Source: Rhizobium altiplani
GTDB taxonomy: Bacteria > Pseudomonadota > Alphaproteobacteria > Rhizobiales > Rhizobiaceae
Length of the DNA: 64,000 bases
NCBI RefSeq assembly: GCF_001542405.1
Contig: NZ_LNCD01000139.1
Coordinates: 1-64,000 of the forward strand
Direction: 5' to 3'
In this document: positions 16,616 to 25,966 of the stretch, piece by piece
How the letters are laid out: each line of letters opens with the position of its first letter
Position numbering within the stretch: the first letter of the stretch is position 1
Position numbers and translations under genes: made by a program
Notes under the pieces: generated by a model
Seen by the model: only the letters and a program-made list of their open reading frames with translations
The model's database searches: none
What the model was told of the DNA's origin: nothing

Positions 16616-17677
16616 ATGGAGCAAAATAGCTTTTTTCTGCCCCATGATGGCGTGAAACTCTCGGAGTTGGCGCAGTATCTTGGGGCAGAGCTTGCTGACC
16701 CCAAAAATGCAGATGTCGTGATCCGTTCCGTTTCCCCCGTAAGTCGGGCGAAGGCGGGCGATCTCTGTTACATCATCTCGAAGCGGAGCAAGGACGAGCT
16801 TGCGACATGCGCAGCGTCTGCAGTGCTTTGCAGCGCGGGGCTGCGCTCGCTGGTGCCGGATCATCTGCCTGTTCTGATTTCGAAGAATGCCCATGCGGCC
16901 TTTGCGATGGCGGGTGGATTCCTCTACCCGAAGGCGCTGCGGCCAGAAGCCCTTTTTTCCGAAGCCCCTGGTATTTCGGATCGCGCGGTTGTTGATCCTA
17001 CGGCCCGTCTCGAAGGGAAGGTTTCGATCGAGCCGATGGCGGTGGTCGGTGCGCACGCTGAAATCGGCGAGGGTACACATATTGGCGCCGGCGCTATCAT
17101 TGGGCCCAACGTCAAGATCGGCCGCAATTGCACGATCGCGGCTGGCGCAAGCGTGCTCTGCGCCCTCATTGGCAACAGCGTCATCATTCACAATGGTGCA
17201 CGGATCGGCCAGGATGGTTTCGGCTACGCTCCGGGTCCACGCGGGATGATCAAGATCGTTCAGATCGGCCGGGTGATCATCCAGGATCATGTCGAGATTG
17301 GCGCGAATACAACGATTGATCGTGGTACGATGGATGATACGGTCGTCGGCGAGGGCACGAAGATCGACAATCAGGTCCAGATCGGCCACAACGTCCGCAT
17401 CGGGCGTCACTGTGCCATCGTTTCGCAGGTCGGCATTGCCGGCAGCACGGTGCTTGGCGACGGCGTGCAGATCGGCGGTCAGGCAGGACTGAACGGACAT
17501 ATCAAGATTGGCGACGGGGTGCAGATCGCTGCAAAGAGCGGCGTGATCGGAGACATCCCCGCTGGTGAGCGCTACGGCGGTGTGCCGGCCCGCCCCATCA
17601 ACGATTTTCTACGGGAGACGGCCGCGATTTTGGCGCGATCAACCGGCGGCAAGAAAACGGGAGAAAAGAATGACTGA
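16616..17677 (+). CDS. lpxD: UDP-3-O-(3-hydroxymyristoyl)glucosamine N-acyltransferase
   Basis: Third step of lipid A synthesis, adding the N-linked hydroxyacyl chain. The 353-residue protein has the N-terminal uridine-binding domain (LSELAQYLGAEL; VSPVSRAKAGDLCYI) and a C-terminal left-handed beta-helix of hexapeptide repeats (IGEGTHIGAGAIIGPNVKIG). The catalytic His is expected in DNQVQIGHNVRIG. ATG 16616 has GGAG eight bases upstream. The 3' end overlaps fabZ by eight bases. Confidence 0.97.
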   Translation: MEQNSFFLPHDGVKLSELAQYLGAELADPKNADVVIRSVSPVSRAKAGDLCYIISKRSKDELATCAASAVLCSAGLRSLVPDHLPVLISKNAHAAFAMAGGFLYPKALRPEALFSEAPGISDRAVVDPTARLEGKVSIEPMAVVGAHAEIGEGTHIGAGAIIGPNVKIGRNCTIAAGASVLCALIGNSVIIHNGARIGQDGFGYAPGPRGMIKIVQIGRVIIQDHVEIGANTTIDRGTMDDTVVGEGTKIDNQVQIGHNVRIGRHCAIVSQVGIAGSTVLGDGVQIGGQAGLNGHIKIGDGVQIAAKSGVIGDIPAGERYGGVPARPINDFLRETAAILARSTGGKKTGEKND

Positions 17678-18137
17678 GGAAGCAAAGACTTCGCTCTCTT
17701 CGGCAGATATCATCGAGATCATGAAGCTGCTGCCACACCGGTATCCGTTCTTGCTCGTAGACCGGATTATCGAGATCGATGGCGACGAATCCGCGGTCGG
17801 TATCAAGAACGTGACTGCAAACGAACCGCATTTCACCGGTCACTTTCCGGAATCGCCAATTATGCCGGGAGTTCTGCTCATCGAGGGGATGGCGCAGACG
17901 GCCGGCGCGATCTGCGCCAAGAAGCAGGGCGAAACCGGCAATCTCGTCTACTTCATGACGATCGATAACGCGCGTTTCCGCAAGCCGGTCGTTCCCGGCG
18001 ATCGCGTCGAATACCACGTGAAGAAACAGAAACAGCGCGGTAATATCTGGAAGTTCCATTGCGATGCTAAGGTTGATGGAGCGCTCGTCGCCGAAGCCGA
18101 CATCGGGGCGATGATCGTTCGCAAGGATCAGGCATGA
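17670..18137 (+). CDS. fabZ: 3-hydroxyacyl-ACP dehydratase FabZ
   Basis: Dehydrates beta-hydroxyacyl-ACP in fatty acid elongation and thereby competes with LpxA for hydroxymyristoyl-ACP. The 155-residue hot-dog protein shows LLPHRYPFLLVDRI, the active-site His in FTGHFPESPIMPGV and the Glu in LLIEGMAQTAG. ATG 17670 lies inside the end of lpxD and has GGGAGAAAAG upstream. The stop overlaps lpxA by four bases, an arrangement supporting coupled translation. Confidence 0.97.
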   Translation: MTEEAKTSLSSADIIEIMKLLPHRYPFLLVDRIIEIDGDESAVGIKNVTANEPHFTGHFPESPIMPGVLLIEGMAQTAGAICAKKQGETGNLVYFMTIDNARFRKPVVPGDRVEYHVKKQKQRGNIWKFHCDAKVDGALVAEADIGAMIVRKDQA

Positions 18138-18952
18138 GCACGATAGCAGCCAGCGCCAGCATTCACGCCATGGCGGTCGTCGAAGATGGCGCCGTGATTG
18201 GCGAGAACGTGAAGATCGGCCCTTTCTGCCATGTCGGGTCGAAGGTCGTGCTGGGTGATAACGTGGAGTTGCTGGCGCATTCGGTCGTATCCGGCAGGAC
18301 GACGCTCGGTAAGGGGTGCCGCGTTTTCCCGATGGCCGTGATCGGCGGCGATCCGCAGAGCGTCCATCACGGCGGCGAAGAAACGACCTTGACGGTCGGC
18401 GACAACTGCACGTTCCGCGAGGGCGTCACGGTGAACACGGGTACCGCCGATTTTGGTGGCCAGACGATTGTCGGCGACAACAACCTTTTCCTGGCGAATT
18501 CGCATATCGCCCATGACTGCCGGGTAGGAAACAACGTCATCATGTCCAACAACGTGATGCTCGCCGGCCATGTGACGATTGAGGACCGTGTCATTCTTGG
18601 TGGTGGCTGTGCCGTGCACCAATTCACGCGTGTCGGTCGCCAGGCGTTCGTCGGCGGTCTCTCTGCGGTCAGCTATGACGTCATTCCCTATGGCATGCTG
18701 AACGGCAATCCGGGCCTTCTGAGTGGACTGAACGTCGTTGGCATGACTCGCGCCGGTGTTGACCGGGCGACGATTCATGCCGTGCGGCGCGCCTACAAGG
18801 CGATCTTCGAAGGCGCCGGTTCGATCCGTGCCAACGCCGCCGCGATCCGGGATGAATACGCCGATTGCGAGCAGGTCCTTCAGATCCTCGACTTCATCGC
18901 AGCCGATAGCGATCGCGCTCTTTCCTCTCCGACCAGGGGACAGAAAGGGTGA
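18134..18952 (+). CDS. lpxA: Acyl-ACP--UDP-N-acetylglucosamine O-acyltransferase
   Basis: First step of lipid A synthesis. The 272-residue left-handed beta-helix protein has many hexapeptide repeats (IGENVKIGPFCHVGSKVVLG), the catalytic His region LANSHIAHDCRVGNNV, GGDPQSVHHGGE (the usual substrate loop GxxPQDxKYxGE in an alphaproteobacterial variant) and the C-terminal helical domain with RAYKAIFEG. Start and stop overlap fabZ by ATGA. Confidence 0.97.
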   Translation: MSTIAASASIHAMAVVEDGAVIGENVKIGPFCHVGSKVVLGDNVELLAHSVVSGRTTLGKGCRVFPMAVIGGDPQSVHHGGEETTLTVGDNCTFREGVTVNTGTADFGGQTIVGDNNLFLANSHIAHDCRVGNNVIMSNNVMLAGHVTIEDRVILGGGCAVHQFTRVGRQAFVGGLSAVSYDVIPYGMLNGNPGLLSGLNVVGMTRAGVDRATIHAVRRAYKAIFEGAGSIRANAAAIRDEYADCEQVLQILDFIAADSDRALSSPTRGQKG

Positions 18953-18955
18953 TGC

Positions 18956-19837
18956 TTGGCTCTCGCGGGTGACATGGCAAAAGGCCGCTTGGCCATCATC
19001 GCAGGTAGCGGGCTTCTGCCGTCCTATGTCGCCACCGCGGCGCGGCAAGCAGGTGAAAATCCCTTTATTATCGCTCTGAAGGACGAGGCCGATCGCTCTT
19101 GGGAAGGCTTTGACCATGCGGTTATCGGGATCGGAGATTTTGCCGCTCTCAGTCGGATATTCGAAGGCAACGGCATCGACCGCGTCGTGATGTCTGGTGG
19201 TGTACGCCGGCGTCCGGAATGGCGCGAAGTGCGGCCGACGCTGAGGACCCTCGTGAAATTACCGTCGACAATCCGGACGCTGCTCGCTGGTGGCGACGAT
19301 ACCGTGTTGCGGATGGTCATCACGCTGATCGAAGAGAATGGGCGCCGGGTCGTCGGCGCGCACGAGATCGCACCGGATCTGCTGGCATCGGTCGGTCCGC
19401 TGGGCGCTGTGCGACCAAGCCCCGATGATGCGAAGGACATCGCGCGAGCCGCAGAAGCAGCGGATGCGCTCGGCAGGCTGGACGTCGGCCAAGGGTCGGT
19501 GTCGGTCGGCGGTCGCATTGTCGCGCTCGAAGGCGTGGAAGGCACGGACAGCATGCTGGGGCGTGTCACCGAGCTGCGGTCGGCGGGGCGAATTTCTCAG
19601 CGCCGCCGCGGCGTGCTGGTGAAACTGTGCAAACCGCAGCAGGATATCCGCGCGGACCTGCCATCGATCGGCATTTCGACGATCGAGAACGTGCAGAGAG
19701 CAGGACTTGCCGGAGTGGCTGTGGAGGCAGGCCGCTCGCTCATCCTGGAGCGCGACGCCGTCATCAAGGCTGCCGATGAAGCCGGTATCTTTGTATGCGG
19801 ACTGGATAGGGGATTGTCATCCTGGGGGCTGGCGTGA
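18956..19837 (+). CDS. lpxI: UDP-2,3-diacylglucosamine pyrophosphatase LpxI
   Basis: Hydrolyses UDP-2,3-diacylglucosamine to lipid X, replacing LpxH in alphaproteobacteria. The 293-residue protein (former DUF1009) shows LAIIAGSGLLPSYVA at the N-terminus and the catalytic region ALEGVEGTDSMLGRV with the conserved Asp, then GVLVKLCKPQQD. TTG 18956 gives this length; ATG 18974 (six codons later) starts closer to the conserved part and is an alternative. It follows lpxA by three bases and overlaps lpxB by four. Confidence 0.95.
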   Translation: MALAGDMAKGRLAIIAGSGLLPSYVATAARQAGENPFIIALKDEADRSWEGFDHAVIGIGDFAALSRIFEGNGIDRVVMSGGVRRRPEWREVRPTLRTLVKLPSTIRTLLAGGDDTVLRMVITLIEENGRRVVGAHEIAPDLLASVGPLGAVRPSPDDAKDIARAAEAADALGRLDVGQGSVSVGGRIVALEGVEGTDSMLGRVTELRSAGRISQRRRGVLVKLCKPQQDIRADLPSIGISTIENVQRAGLAGVAVEAGRSLILERDAVIKAADEAGIFVCGLDRGLSSWGLA

Positions 19838-21015
19838 GCGAAGCTTCACTGAGAGTTGCCATTGTTGTTGGAGAGGTTTCGGGCGACCTCCTGGGTGCCG
19901 ACCTGATCGCCGCTCTGAAACGAAAGTTTCCTGGCGACGTGGAACTCATCGGCGTTGGCGGCGAGGGGCTGGAGGCGCAGGGTCTGCGCTCGCTTTTCGA
20001 TTTCGCCGACCTTCAGGTCATGGGCATCACCCAGGTGCTTTCGAAGCTGCCGCGGCTCGTTCGGCGTATCGGTGAGACGGCGTCGGCCATCATCGCCGCA
20101 AAGCCTGATGTGCTTATTATCGTCGACAGTCCCGACTTCACGCACAGAGTCGCAAAGCGTGTTCGCACGGCGCTGCCCAGCTTGCCTGTCGTCAACTACG
20201 TTTGCCCCAGCGTATGGGCGTGGAAGGAATACCGGGCGCAGCGCATGCTCGCCTATGTCGACCATGTGCTCGCTGTGTTGCCATTCGAACCGGACGTGAT
20301 GCGCAAGCTGGGCGGGCCGCCGACAACTTATGTCGGCCACCGCTTGACAGCCGATCCCAACCTGTTGGATGCACGACGCCAGCGCGCGCAGACGAAGCCG
20401 CGAAACCAGGCCGACCGCAAGACAGTCATGCTTCTGCCGGGTTCGCGCTCGTCGGAGATCGCCAAGCTGCTGCCACACTTTGGCGATGCCATTAGCGAGT
20501 TGGTAGCGCGCAACGGCGAGATGCGTTTCATCTTGCCGACGATGCCACGCCGTGAAGCCATGATCCGTGAGCTCGTCAAGGATTGGACGGCCAAGCCGGA
20601 GATCGTGACGGGAGCCGAGGCGAAGTGGCGAGCATTCACGGAGGCCGATGCCGCCATGGCTGCCTCCGGCACTGTCGTGCTTGAGCTGGCTTTGACGGGC
20701 GTTCCCTGTGTTTCGGCGTACAAGACGGACTGGATCATCAGGCTCATGACCAGCAAGATCAAAACGTGGAGTGCTGCGCTTCCGAACTTGATCGCCGATT
20801 ACGCTGTTGTGCCCGAGTATATCAACGACGTGGTCCGAGGCGGCAGCTTCGCTCGCTGGATGGAGAAGCTTTCAGCGGATAGCCTGCCACGGCAGGCAAT
20901 GATGCAGGGCTTCGACGTTCTCTGGCAGAGAATGCAGACCGAGAAGCCGCCGGGAGAACATGCGGCGGAGATTGTTCTCGACGTTCTCCAAAAGAAAAAG
21001 CCCGGTCATTTCTGA
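19834..21015 (+). CDS. lpxB: Lipid-A-disaccharide synthase
   Basis: Glycosyltransferase joining lipid X and UDP-diacylglucosamine into the lipid A disaccharide. The 393-residue GT19 enzyme has VAIVVGEVSGDLLGADL at the N-terminus, VDSPDFTHRVAKRV, YVCPSVWAWKEYR and LLPGSRSSEIAKLLP. It starts with GTG, overlapping the lpxI stop as GTGA. The stop codon lies inside the terminator hairpin shared with gltA, ending the envelope supercluster. Confidence 0.97.
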   Translation: MSEASLRVAIVVGEVSGDLLGADLIAALKRKFPGDVELIGVGGEGLEAQGLRSLFDFADLQVMGITQVLSKLPRLVRRIGETASAIIAAKPDVLIIVDSPDFTHRVAKRVRTALPSLPVVNYVCPSVWAWKEYRAQRMLAYVDHVLAVLPFEPDVMRKLGGPPTTYVGHRLTADPNLLDARRQRAQTKPRNQADRKTVMLLPGSRSSEIAKLLPHFGDAISELVARNGEMRFILPTMPRREAMIRELVKDWTAKPEIVTGAEAKWRAFTEADAAMAASGTVVLELALTGVPCVSAYKTDWIIRLMTSKIKTWSAALPNLIADYAVVPEYINDVVRGGSFARWMEKLSADSLPRQAMMQGFDVLWQRMQTEKPPGEHAAEIVLDVLQKKKPGHF

Positions 21016-21026
21016 CCGGGCTTTTT
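20995..21026. terminator. Bidirectional intrinsic terminator between lpxB and gltA
   Basis: AAAAAGCCCGGTCA (20995-21008), loop TTTC, TGACCGGGCTTTTT (21013-21026): a perfect 14-base inverted repeat with A- and T-runs on both sides, so it works on either strand. The lpxB stop codon is its first three bases on the right arm. Confidence 0.95.
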
Positions 21027-21044
21027 GCTGTCTGTGATCGCCAA

Positions 21045-22334
21045 TTAGCGCTTGGAAACCGGCACGTAGTCGCGCTCCGGTTCGCCGACATAAAGCTGGC
21101 GCGGGCGACCGATACGCTGCTCCGGATCTTCGATCATCTCGTTCCACTGGGCAATCCAGCCGACCGTACGGGCCAGGGCAAACAGCACGGTGAACATGGT
21201 CGTGGGGAAGCCCAGGGCCTTCAGCGTGATGCCGGAGTAGAAGTCGATGTTCGGATAGAGCTTCTTCTCGATGAAGTATTCATCGGTCAGGGCGATGCGC
21301 TCGAGTTCCATCGCAACTTCGAGCAACGGATCGTCCTTGACGCCGAGTTCGCCGAGAACCTCATGCGTCGTCTTCTGCATGATCTTTGCGCGCGGATCGT
21401 AGTTCTTGTAGACGCGGTGACCGAAGCCCATCAGGCGGAACGGATCGTGCTTGTCCTTGGCGCGGGCGATGTATTCCGGAATGCGGTCAACAGTGCCGAT
21501 CTCAGTCAGCATGTTCAGCGCTGCCTCGTTGGCGCCGCCGTGTGCCGGGCCCCAGAGGCATGCAATGCCGGCTGCGATGCAGGCAAACGGGTTTGCACCC
21601 GACGAGCCGGCGAGGCGGACGGTCGAGGTCGACGCGTTCTGCTCGTGGTCGGCGTGCAGGATGAAGATGCGGTCCATGGCGCGGGCCAGAACCGGATTGA
21701 CCACATATTCCTCGCAAGGAACTGCAAAGCACATGCGCAGGAAGTTCGACGCGTAGTCGAGATCGTTCTTCGGGTAAACGAAGGGCTGGCCGATGTGATA
21801 CTTGTAGGCCATGGCGGCCAGCGTTGGCATCTTGGCGATCATACGCAGGCTTGCGACCATGCGCTGATGCGGATCGGTGATGTCGGTGGAGTCGTGGTAG
21901 AACGCCGACAGCGCGCCGACGCAACCGCACATGACAGCCATCGGATGTGCATCGCGGCGGAAGCCCGTGAAGAACCGGCTCATCTGCTCATGCACCATCG
22001 TGTGATGCGTCACGCGATAGTCGAAGTCCTTCTTCTGGGCTGCGGTCGGCAGTTCTCCGTAGAGAAGCAGATAGCAGACTTCGAGGAAGTCGCCGTGCTC
22101 GGCGAGCTGCTCGATCGGATAGCCGCGATGCAGCAGTACGCCGGCGTCACCGTCGATATAGGTGATTTTCGATTCACAGGACGCGGTCGAGGTGAAACCA
22201 GGATCGTACGTGAAGGAAGCCGTGTTCTTGTACAGGGCGCCGATATCGATGACGTCAGGACCGATCGTGCCGCTCTTGACGGCGAGATCGACTGATTTGT
22301 CACCGATTTTCAGTGTTGCGCTTTGTTCCGTCAT
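21045..22334 (-). CDS. gltA: Citrate synthase
   Basis: Condenses oxaloacetate and acetyl-CoA, entering the TCA cycle. The 429-residue hexameric (Gram-negative type) enzyme carries ILHADHEQNASTSTVRL (catalytic His), MGFGHRVYKNYDPRAK (second His and oxaloacetate-binding Arg) and PNIDFYSGI (catalytic Asp). ATG 22334 is preceded on this strand by GGAGG at good spacing; the frame upstream to 22376 is not conserved. Convergent with lpxB and divergent from the comEC remnant. Confidence 0.97.
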   Translation of the reverse strand: MTEQSATLKIGDKSVDLAVKSGTIGPDVIDIGALYKNTASFTYDPGFTSTASCESKITYIDGDAGVLLHRGYPIEQLAEHGDFLEVCYLLLYGELPTAAQKKDFDYRVTHHTMVHEQMSRFFTGFRRDAHPMAVMCGCVGALSAFYHDSTDITDPHQRMVASLRMIAKMPTLAAMAYKYHIGQPFVYPKNDLDYASNFLRMCFAVPCEEYVVNPVLARAMDRIFILHADHEQNASTSTVRLAGSSGANPFACIAAGIACLWGPAHGGANEAALNMLTEIGTVDRIPEYIARAKDKHDPFRLMGFGHRVYKNYDPRAKIMQKTTHEVLGELGVKDDPLLEVAMELERIALTDEYFIEKKLYPNIDFYSGITLKALGFPTTMFTVLFALARTVGWIAQWNEMIEDPEQRIGRPRQLYVGEPERDYVPVSKR

Positions 22335-22626
22335 TATGATCCTCCAAACTGGCGGTTGGCGCCATAAAAGCGCCATAGGGTTAAGCGTCGTCGATGATTG
22401 CTATATGATCGCGCGCCTAATGCCAAGTTACCGTGACGCCATTTTGTGCATCGCAGTATCAACTTTTGGGCACTTCTGCGATGACCCCTGCGCATAGCAG
22501 AAGCTGATGATTATCCTTAGCTTTTCCGGCTTCCGATTTTCCTTCAGATTTCAATCGATTATTCTTGCGTGGAAGCCCGTGAGCTTTCATTCTGGTTGTA
22601 GGGGCGGCTGTTTTTGGGCGCAATGC

Positions 22627-25070
22627 ATGCCGGGGTTGAGGCCATTGGAGGTGAGGGAAGCAACACCCGGCGCGGACGCGTTTGGGCGCGCGGCACAGCC
22701 TTCTTTCCTCGTGCCACGAGTTCCTGCGGAACCACCGCTAACTTTCCGGACGCAATCCTTCGTGCCGTGGCCGACACGGATAAGGACTGCGTCGGATCGT
22801 TGTACCGTGTGGCTTCGGCTCGCCGTGGCAACGGAGATAGAGCATGGGGGGTTCTTCCTGGTTTCGCCCGTCTTCGCTGGGGCGGGCGCGATCCTCTGGT
22901 TCGTGCTTGGAAGTGCCCAGGCCGAGCTCCGGATGGTGGCGTGGTTCGCGGCATTCGCCGTTGTCGCGCTGATGGCGGGCCCGGGGCGCAGGCTCATTCG
23001 AAATCTCGCATTGGCGGGCTTGCTCTGCGTAACGGGGATGTTCGCGGCCCAGTTCGAGACGTGGAGCAAGGCGACCATCATATTGGACAGCGGTGACGAC
23101 GACGATCATCGGCCGTGTCGAGCGCCGGGAAGGAGATGGCCGTGGCCGGTGGCGTTACATCGTCTCCGTCTCATCGACGCAATCGCCCGAGATAAAGCGG
23201 CCACCTGAGCGCGTTTCCATGGTCGCGCGAGGGCAGGCGGAACCTTTCGCCATCGGTGAGTGGGTGACGGGCCGGGCGCGATTGACGCCGCCGGCTGGGC
23301 CAGCACTGCCCGGGCTCAATGATTTTGCCTTCAGCGCCTATTTCGATGGCATCGGCCCGAATGGCTTCTTCTATGGCGCGCCAAGCGCTTCATCGCCTGT
23401 AACCACCGATCAGCGGTCCGTTTGGGACAGCGCTGTGAACTGGTTGGACGTGCTTCGAAGCGGAATAGGGGACCGTATCCGCGAAATCCTGCAGGGCGAC
23501 ACCGGCGCCTTCGCCGCTCCTCTTGTCACCGATGAGCGACGTGCAATCTCGCAGGAATCGACCGAGGCTCTGCGGCAGGCGGGGCTGGCTCATATCGTGG
23601 CAATCTCCGGCCTCAACATGGCGCTGTCTGCCGGCATCTTCTTCGTCGGCCTGCGCCAGTTGCTGAGCCTGTTTCCATCGTGCAGGCATACCCGACCAAG
23701 AAGATTGCCGCTGCCGGAGCGCTCGTGGCGCTGACGACCTACTACATGATCTCGGGCTTCGCGGTATCGGCGGAGCGTGCATTCATCATGATGGCGATCA
23801 TGCTCGCCGCGGTGTTCTTCGATCGCCCGTCGATAAGCTTGCGCGACATTGCCTTGTCCGCGTGGGTGATCCTACTCCTGTCACCATCCGAGGCCCTGGG
23901 CCCGAGCTTCCAGATGTCGTTTGCGGCGACGCTTGCCCTCGTCCCGGGTTACGCGATCTGGTCAAGAAGGCCGCCGCGCGAACATCCCTTGCTGCAGGTC
24001 GCCGCAGTAAAGCCCGTCGTTTTCATCATACGCTTCTTTGGTGGCATCCTGCTGACCTCGATGATCGGCGGCTTCTCGACCGCGCTTTTCGCCGTCGAGC
24101 ACTTCCACCGGCTCAGCGCTTATGGTCTGCCGGCAAATCTCATGGCCATGCCGGTGATCTCTTTCGTGGTGATGCCGATGGGCATGTTCGCTATGCTGCT
24201 GACACCTTTTGGCCTCGACGTCATTCCGTGGAAAATTGCCGGTTTCGGGCTCGGCATCGTGATCGCCATTGCCCAGATGGTCTCGGCCTGGGGCGGCAAT
24301 ATCGATATCGGCAGATTGCCGGGTTGGTATTTTCCTGTGGCGGTTGCAGGGTTCCTCTTACTTGCCATTCTGCGCACCAAGATCCGCTACCTCGGCGCTG
24401 GCATTGCGGCGCTGGCAACAGTGCTTGTTGCGGTTGCGCCGAGCGAACTGCCGCCCGACATCGTCATTGCCGAAGACGGCAATCTCGTCGCGATTGTGAG
24501 AGGACAAGTCCTTGCACCGAACCGGCCGCATCCGCCTGACTTCATTTTCGACCAATGGCGAAGGGCGCTCGCCGCGGAGCTAGATCAACCACCGCAATTG
24601 TTGGAGGGTGTCAACGCTATCAGGCGGCGGGACAGTCAAGGCAGATCGGAAAGGTTATCTGCCGTGGAATTGCGCAATGCCCGCGATGCGTTACGTCAGG
24701 CTGCGACGAGCGCTGAGAACCGATTTGTATGCCTGAAAGGCGCCTGGTGCACAGCCACGCACGATAACGGCTACGTCGTGACGATCGTCGAAAATCCCGA
24801 TTACTTCGGCGCTGCCGGCGATACGGCCGATATCGTCGTGACACCCGCTCGCCTCCGCACGACGGGGTGCCGGTCAGGCGCACTTTTGTTCACCGGCGAA
24901 ACCTTGCGTCGCTTTGGTGCCGCTGAGGTAAGGATCGACGATCAAGGTAGCCCGTCGTCACGGCGGCCTATACGAAGCTCGACCGCCCTTGGATCCGCCA
25001 TCGGGCGTATAATTGGCGAAGCGGCACCTTTGACGGCGAGCCGCTTGCCTTCAATGATAGCGGCGAATGA
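22627..25070 (+). pseudogene. comEC: comEC/rec2-type DNA uptake channel, three frameshifts
   Basis: ComEC is the inner-membrane channel for single-stranded DNA in competence. Homology runs through three reading frames: from about 22627 (VSPVFAGAGAILWF) to near 23091, then a second frame (TTTIIGRVERREGDGRGRW, HIVAISGLNMALSAGIF) to near 23672, then back to the first frame (VQAYPTKKIAAAGALVALTT, the Competence-domain membrane helices, and the DUF4131/lactamase-like tail), and a third frame from about 24954 (VVTAAYTKLDRPWIRHRAYN) to TGA 25068-25070. The shifts fit losses of 2, 1 and 1 bases. The start is uncertain (ATG 22627, or 22507 in the same frame). Sequencing error cannot be excluded from one sequence. 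Confidence 0.85.
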
Positions 25071-25767
25071 GGCCGACAAGCTTGCCCTGGACCTTGACAC
25101 GGTCAGGCCCGAAAATGCGCGTCTCGTAAGCCGGGTTCGCCGCCTCAAGTGCAATGGAGGCGCCTTTCCGGCGGAAGCGCTTGAGCGTCGCTTCCTCATC
25201 ATCGACAAGCGCAACAACGATGTCGCCGGCATTGGCGGTGCTGCCGTTGCGGATGATTACCGTGTCGCCATCAAAGATGCCGGCCTCGATCATCGAGTCG
25301 CCCTTGACCTCAAGCGCATAGTGCTCGCCTGGGCCAAGCATGTCCGCGGGAACCGTGATGTCATGGGTATTGTTCTGAATTGCCGAAATCGGTACGCCGG
25401 CAGCAATCCGTCCCATGACCGGTACAGAGGCAGAACCGCCGTTGTCACCCTGCGGCGCTGGCTTCGGTGCCACAACTGGCTGTGGTTTGCCGAGGCTGCC
25501 TTCGATAACGCTCGGCGAAAAACCGCGGCGGGGCTGCAGGCTCGGGTTATATGCCTCGGGCAGTTTGATGACTTCCAGAGCGCGGGCTCGATTCGGCAGT
25601 CGGCGAATGAAGCCCCGTTCCTCCAGCGCGGTAATCAGGCGGTGGATGCCTGACTTCGACGCGAGGTCCAAGGCATCCTTCATTTCATCAAAAGAAGGGG
25701 GGACACCGGACTCCTTCATTCGCTCGTGAATGAAGAGAAGAAGCTCCTGTTGCTTGCGCGTCAGCAT
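25051..25767 (-). CDS. lexA: SOS repressor LexA
   Basis: Represses DNA-damage genes and self-cleaves when RecA is activated. The 238-residue protein has the winged helix-turn-helix (LTRKQQELLLFIHERMKESG, PSFDEMKDALDLASKSGIHR), a linker, the Ala-Gly cleavage site in GRIAAGVP, catalytic Ser in VKGDSMIEAG and Lys in DEEATLKRF. ATG 25767 matches the family start; the frame open to 26103 runs through its own promoter. A LexA box lies 50 bases upstream. The last 20 bases overlap the 3' end of the convergent comEC remnant. Confidence 0.97.
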   Translation of the reverse strand: MLTRKQQELLLFIHERMKESGVPPSFDEMKDALDLASKSGIHRLITALEERGFIRRLPNRARALEVIKLPEAYNPSLQPRRGFSPSVIEGSLGKPQPVVAPKPAPQGDNGGSASVPVMGRIAAGVPISAIQNNTHDITVPADMLGPGEHYALEVKGDSMIEAGIFDGDTVIIRNGSTANAGDIVVALVDDEEATLKRFRRKGASIALEAANPAYETRIFGPDRVKVQGKLVGLIRRYH

Positions 25768-25809
25768 CGAAGTTGAACCCCAGAGTCGTGAAACAAAGCC
25801 AGAACAGAC

Positions 25810-25837
25810 ACTATATGTTCCATATGTGTTCCGCAAG
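25810..25837 (-). promoter_or_regulatory. lexA promoter with LexA box in the spacer
   Basis: On the minus strand, -35 CTTGCG (25837-25832) and -10 TATAGT (25815-25810) are 16 bases apart. The spacer holds GTTC-CATATGT-GTTC (plus strand 25817-25831; GAAC-N7-GAAC on the lexA strand), the alphaproteobacterial LexA operator. LexA bound there would block RNA polymerase, giving autoregulation. Box seen directly; promoter elements are inferred. Confidence 0.85.
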
Positions 25838-25966
25838 TACCTAAATTTTCGTAAAACTTGCCTGCAACTTGGTGAGTTTTTGCGTCTCATTTGACCGAAA
25901 GCGTAGAAGGGGGTTGCATTGTCCTGTTGCCCGGCGCACATCTTCGCAAATTCCGGAGAAGTTGTC

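Noticed and set aside
22507..23208. 233-codon frame as a separate protein
   Set aside because: It is the N-terminal part of the frameshifted comEC; its last about 40 codons are out of frame.
23680..25653. 657-codon frame running from comEC across lexA
   Set aside because: After about 24950 the frame leaves ComEC homology and reads antisense to lexA.
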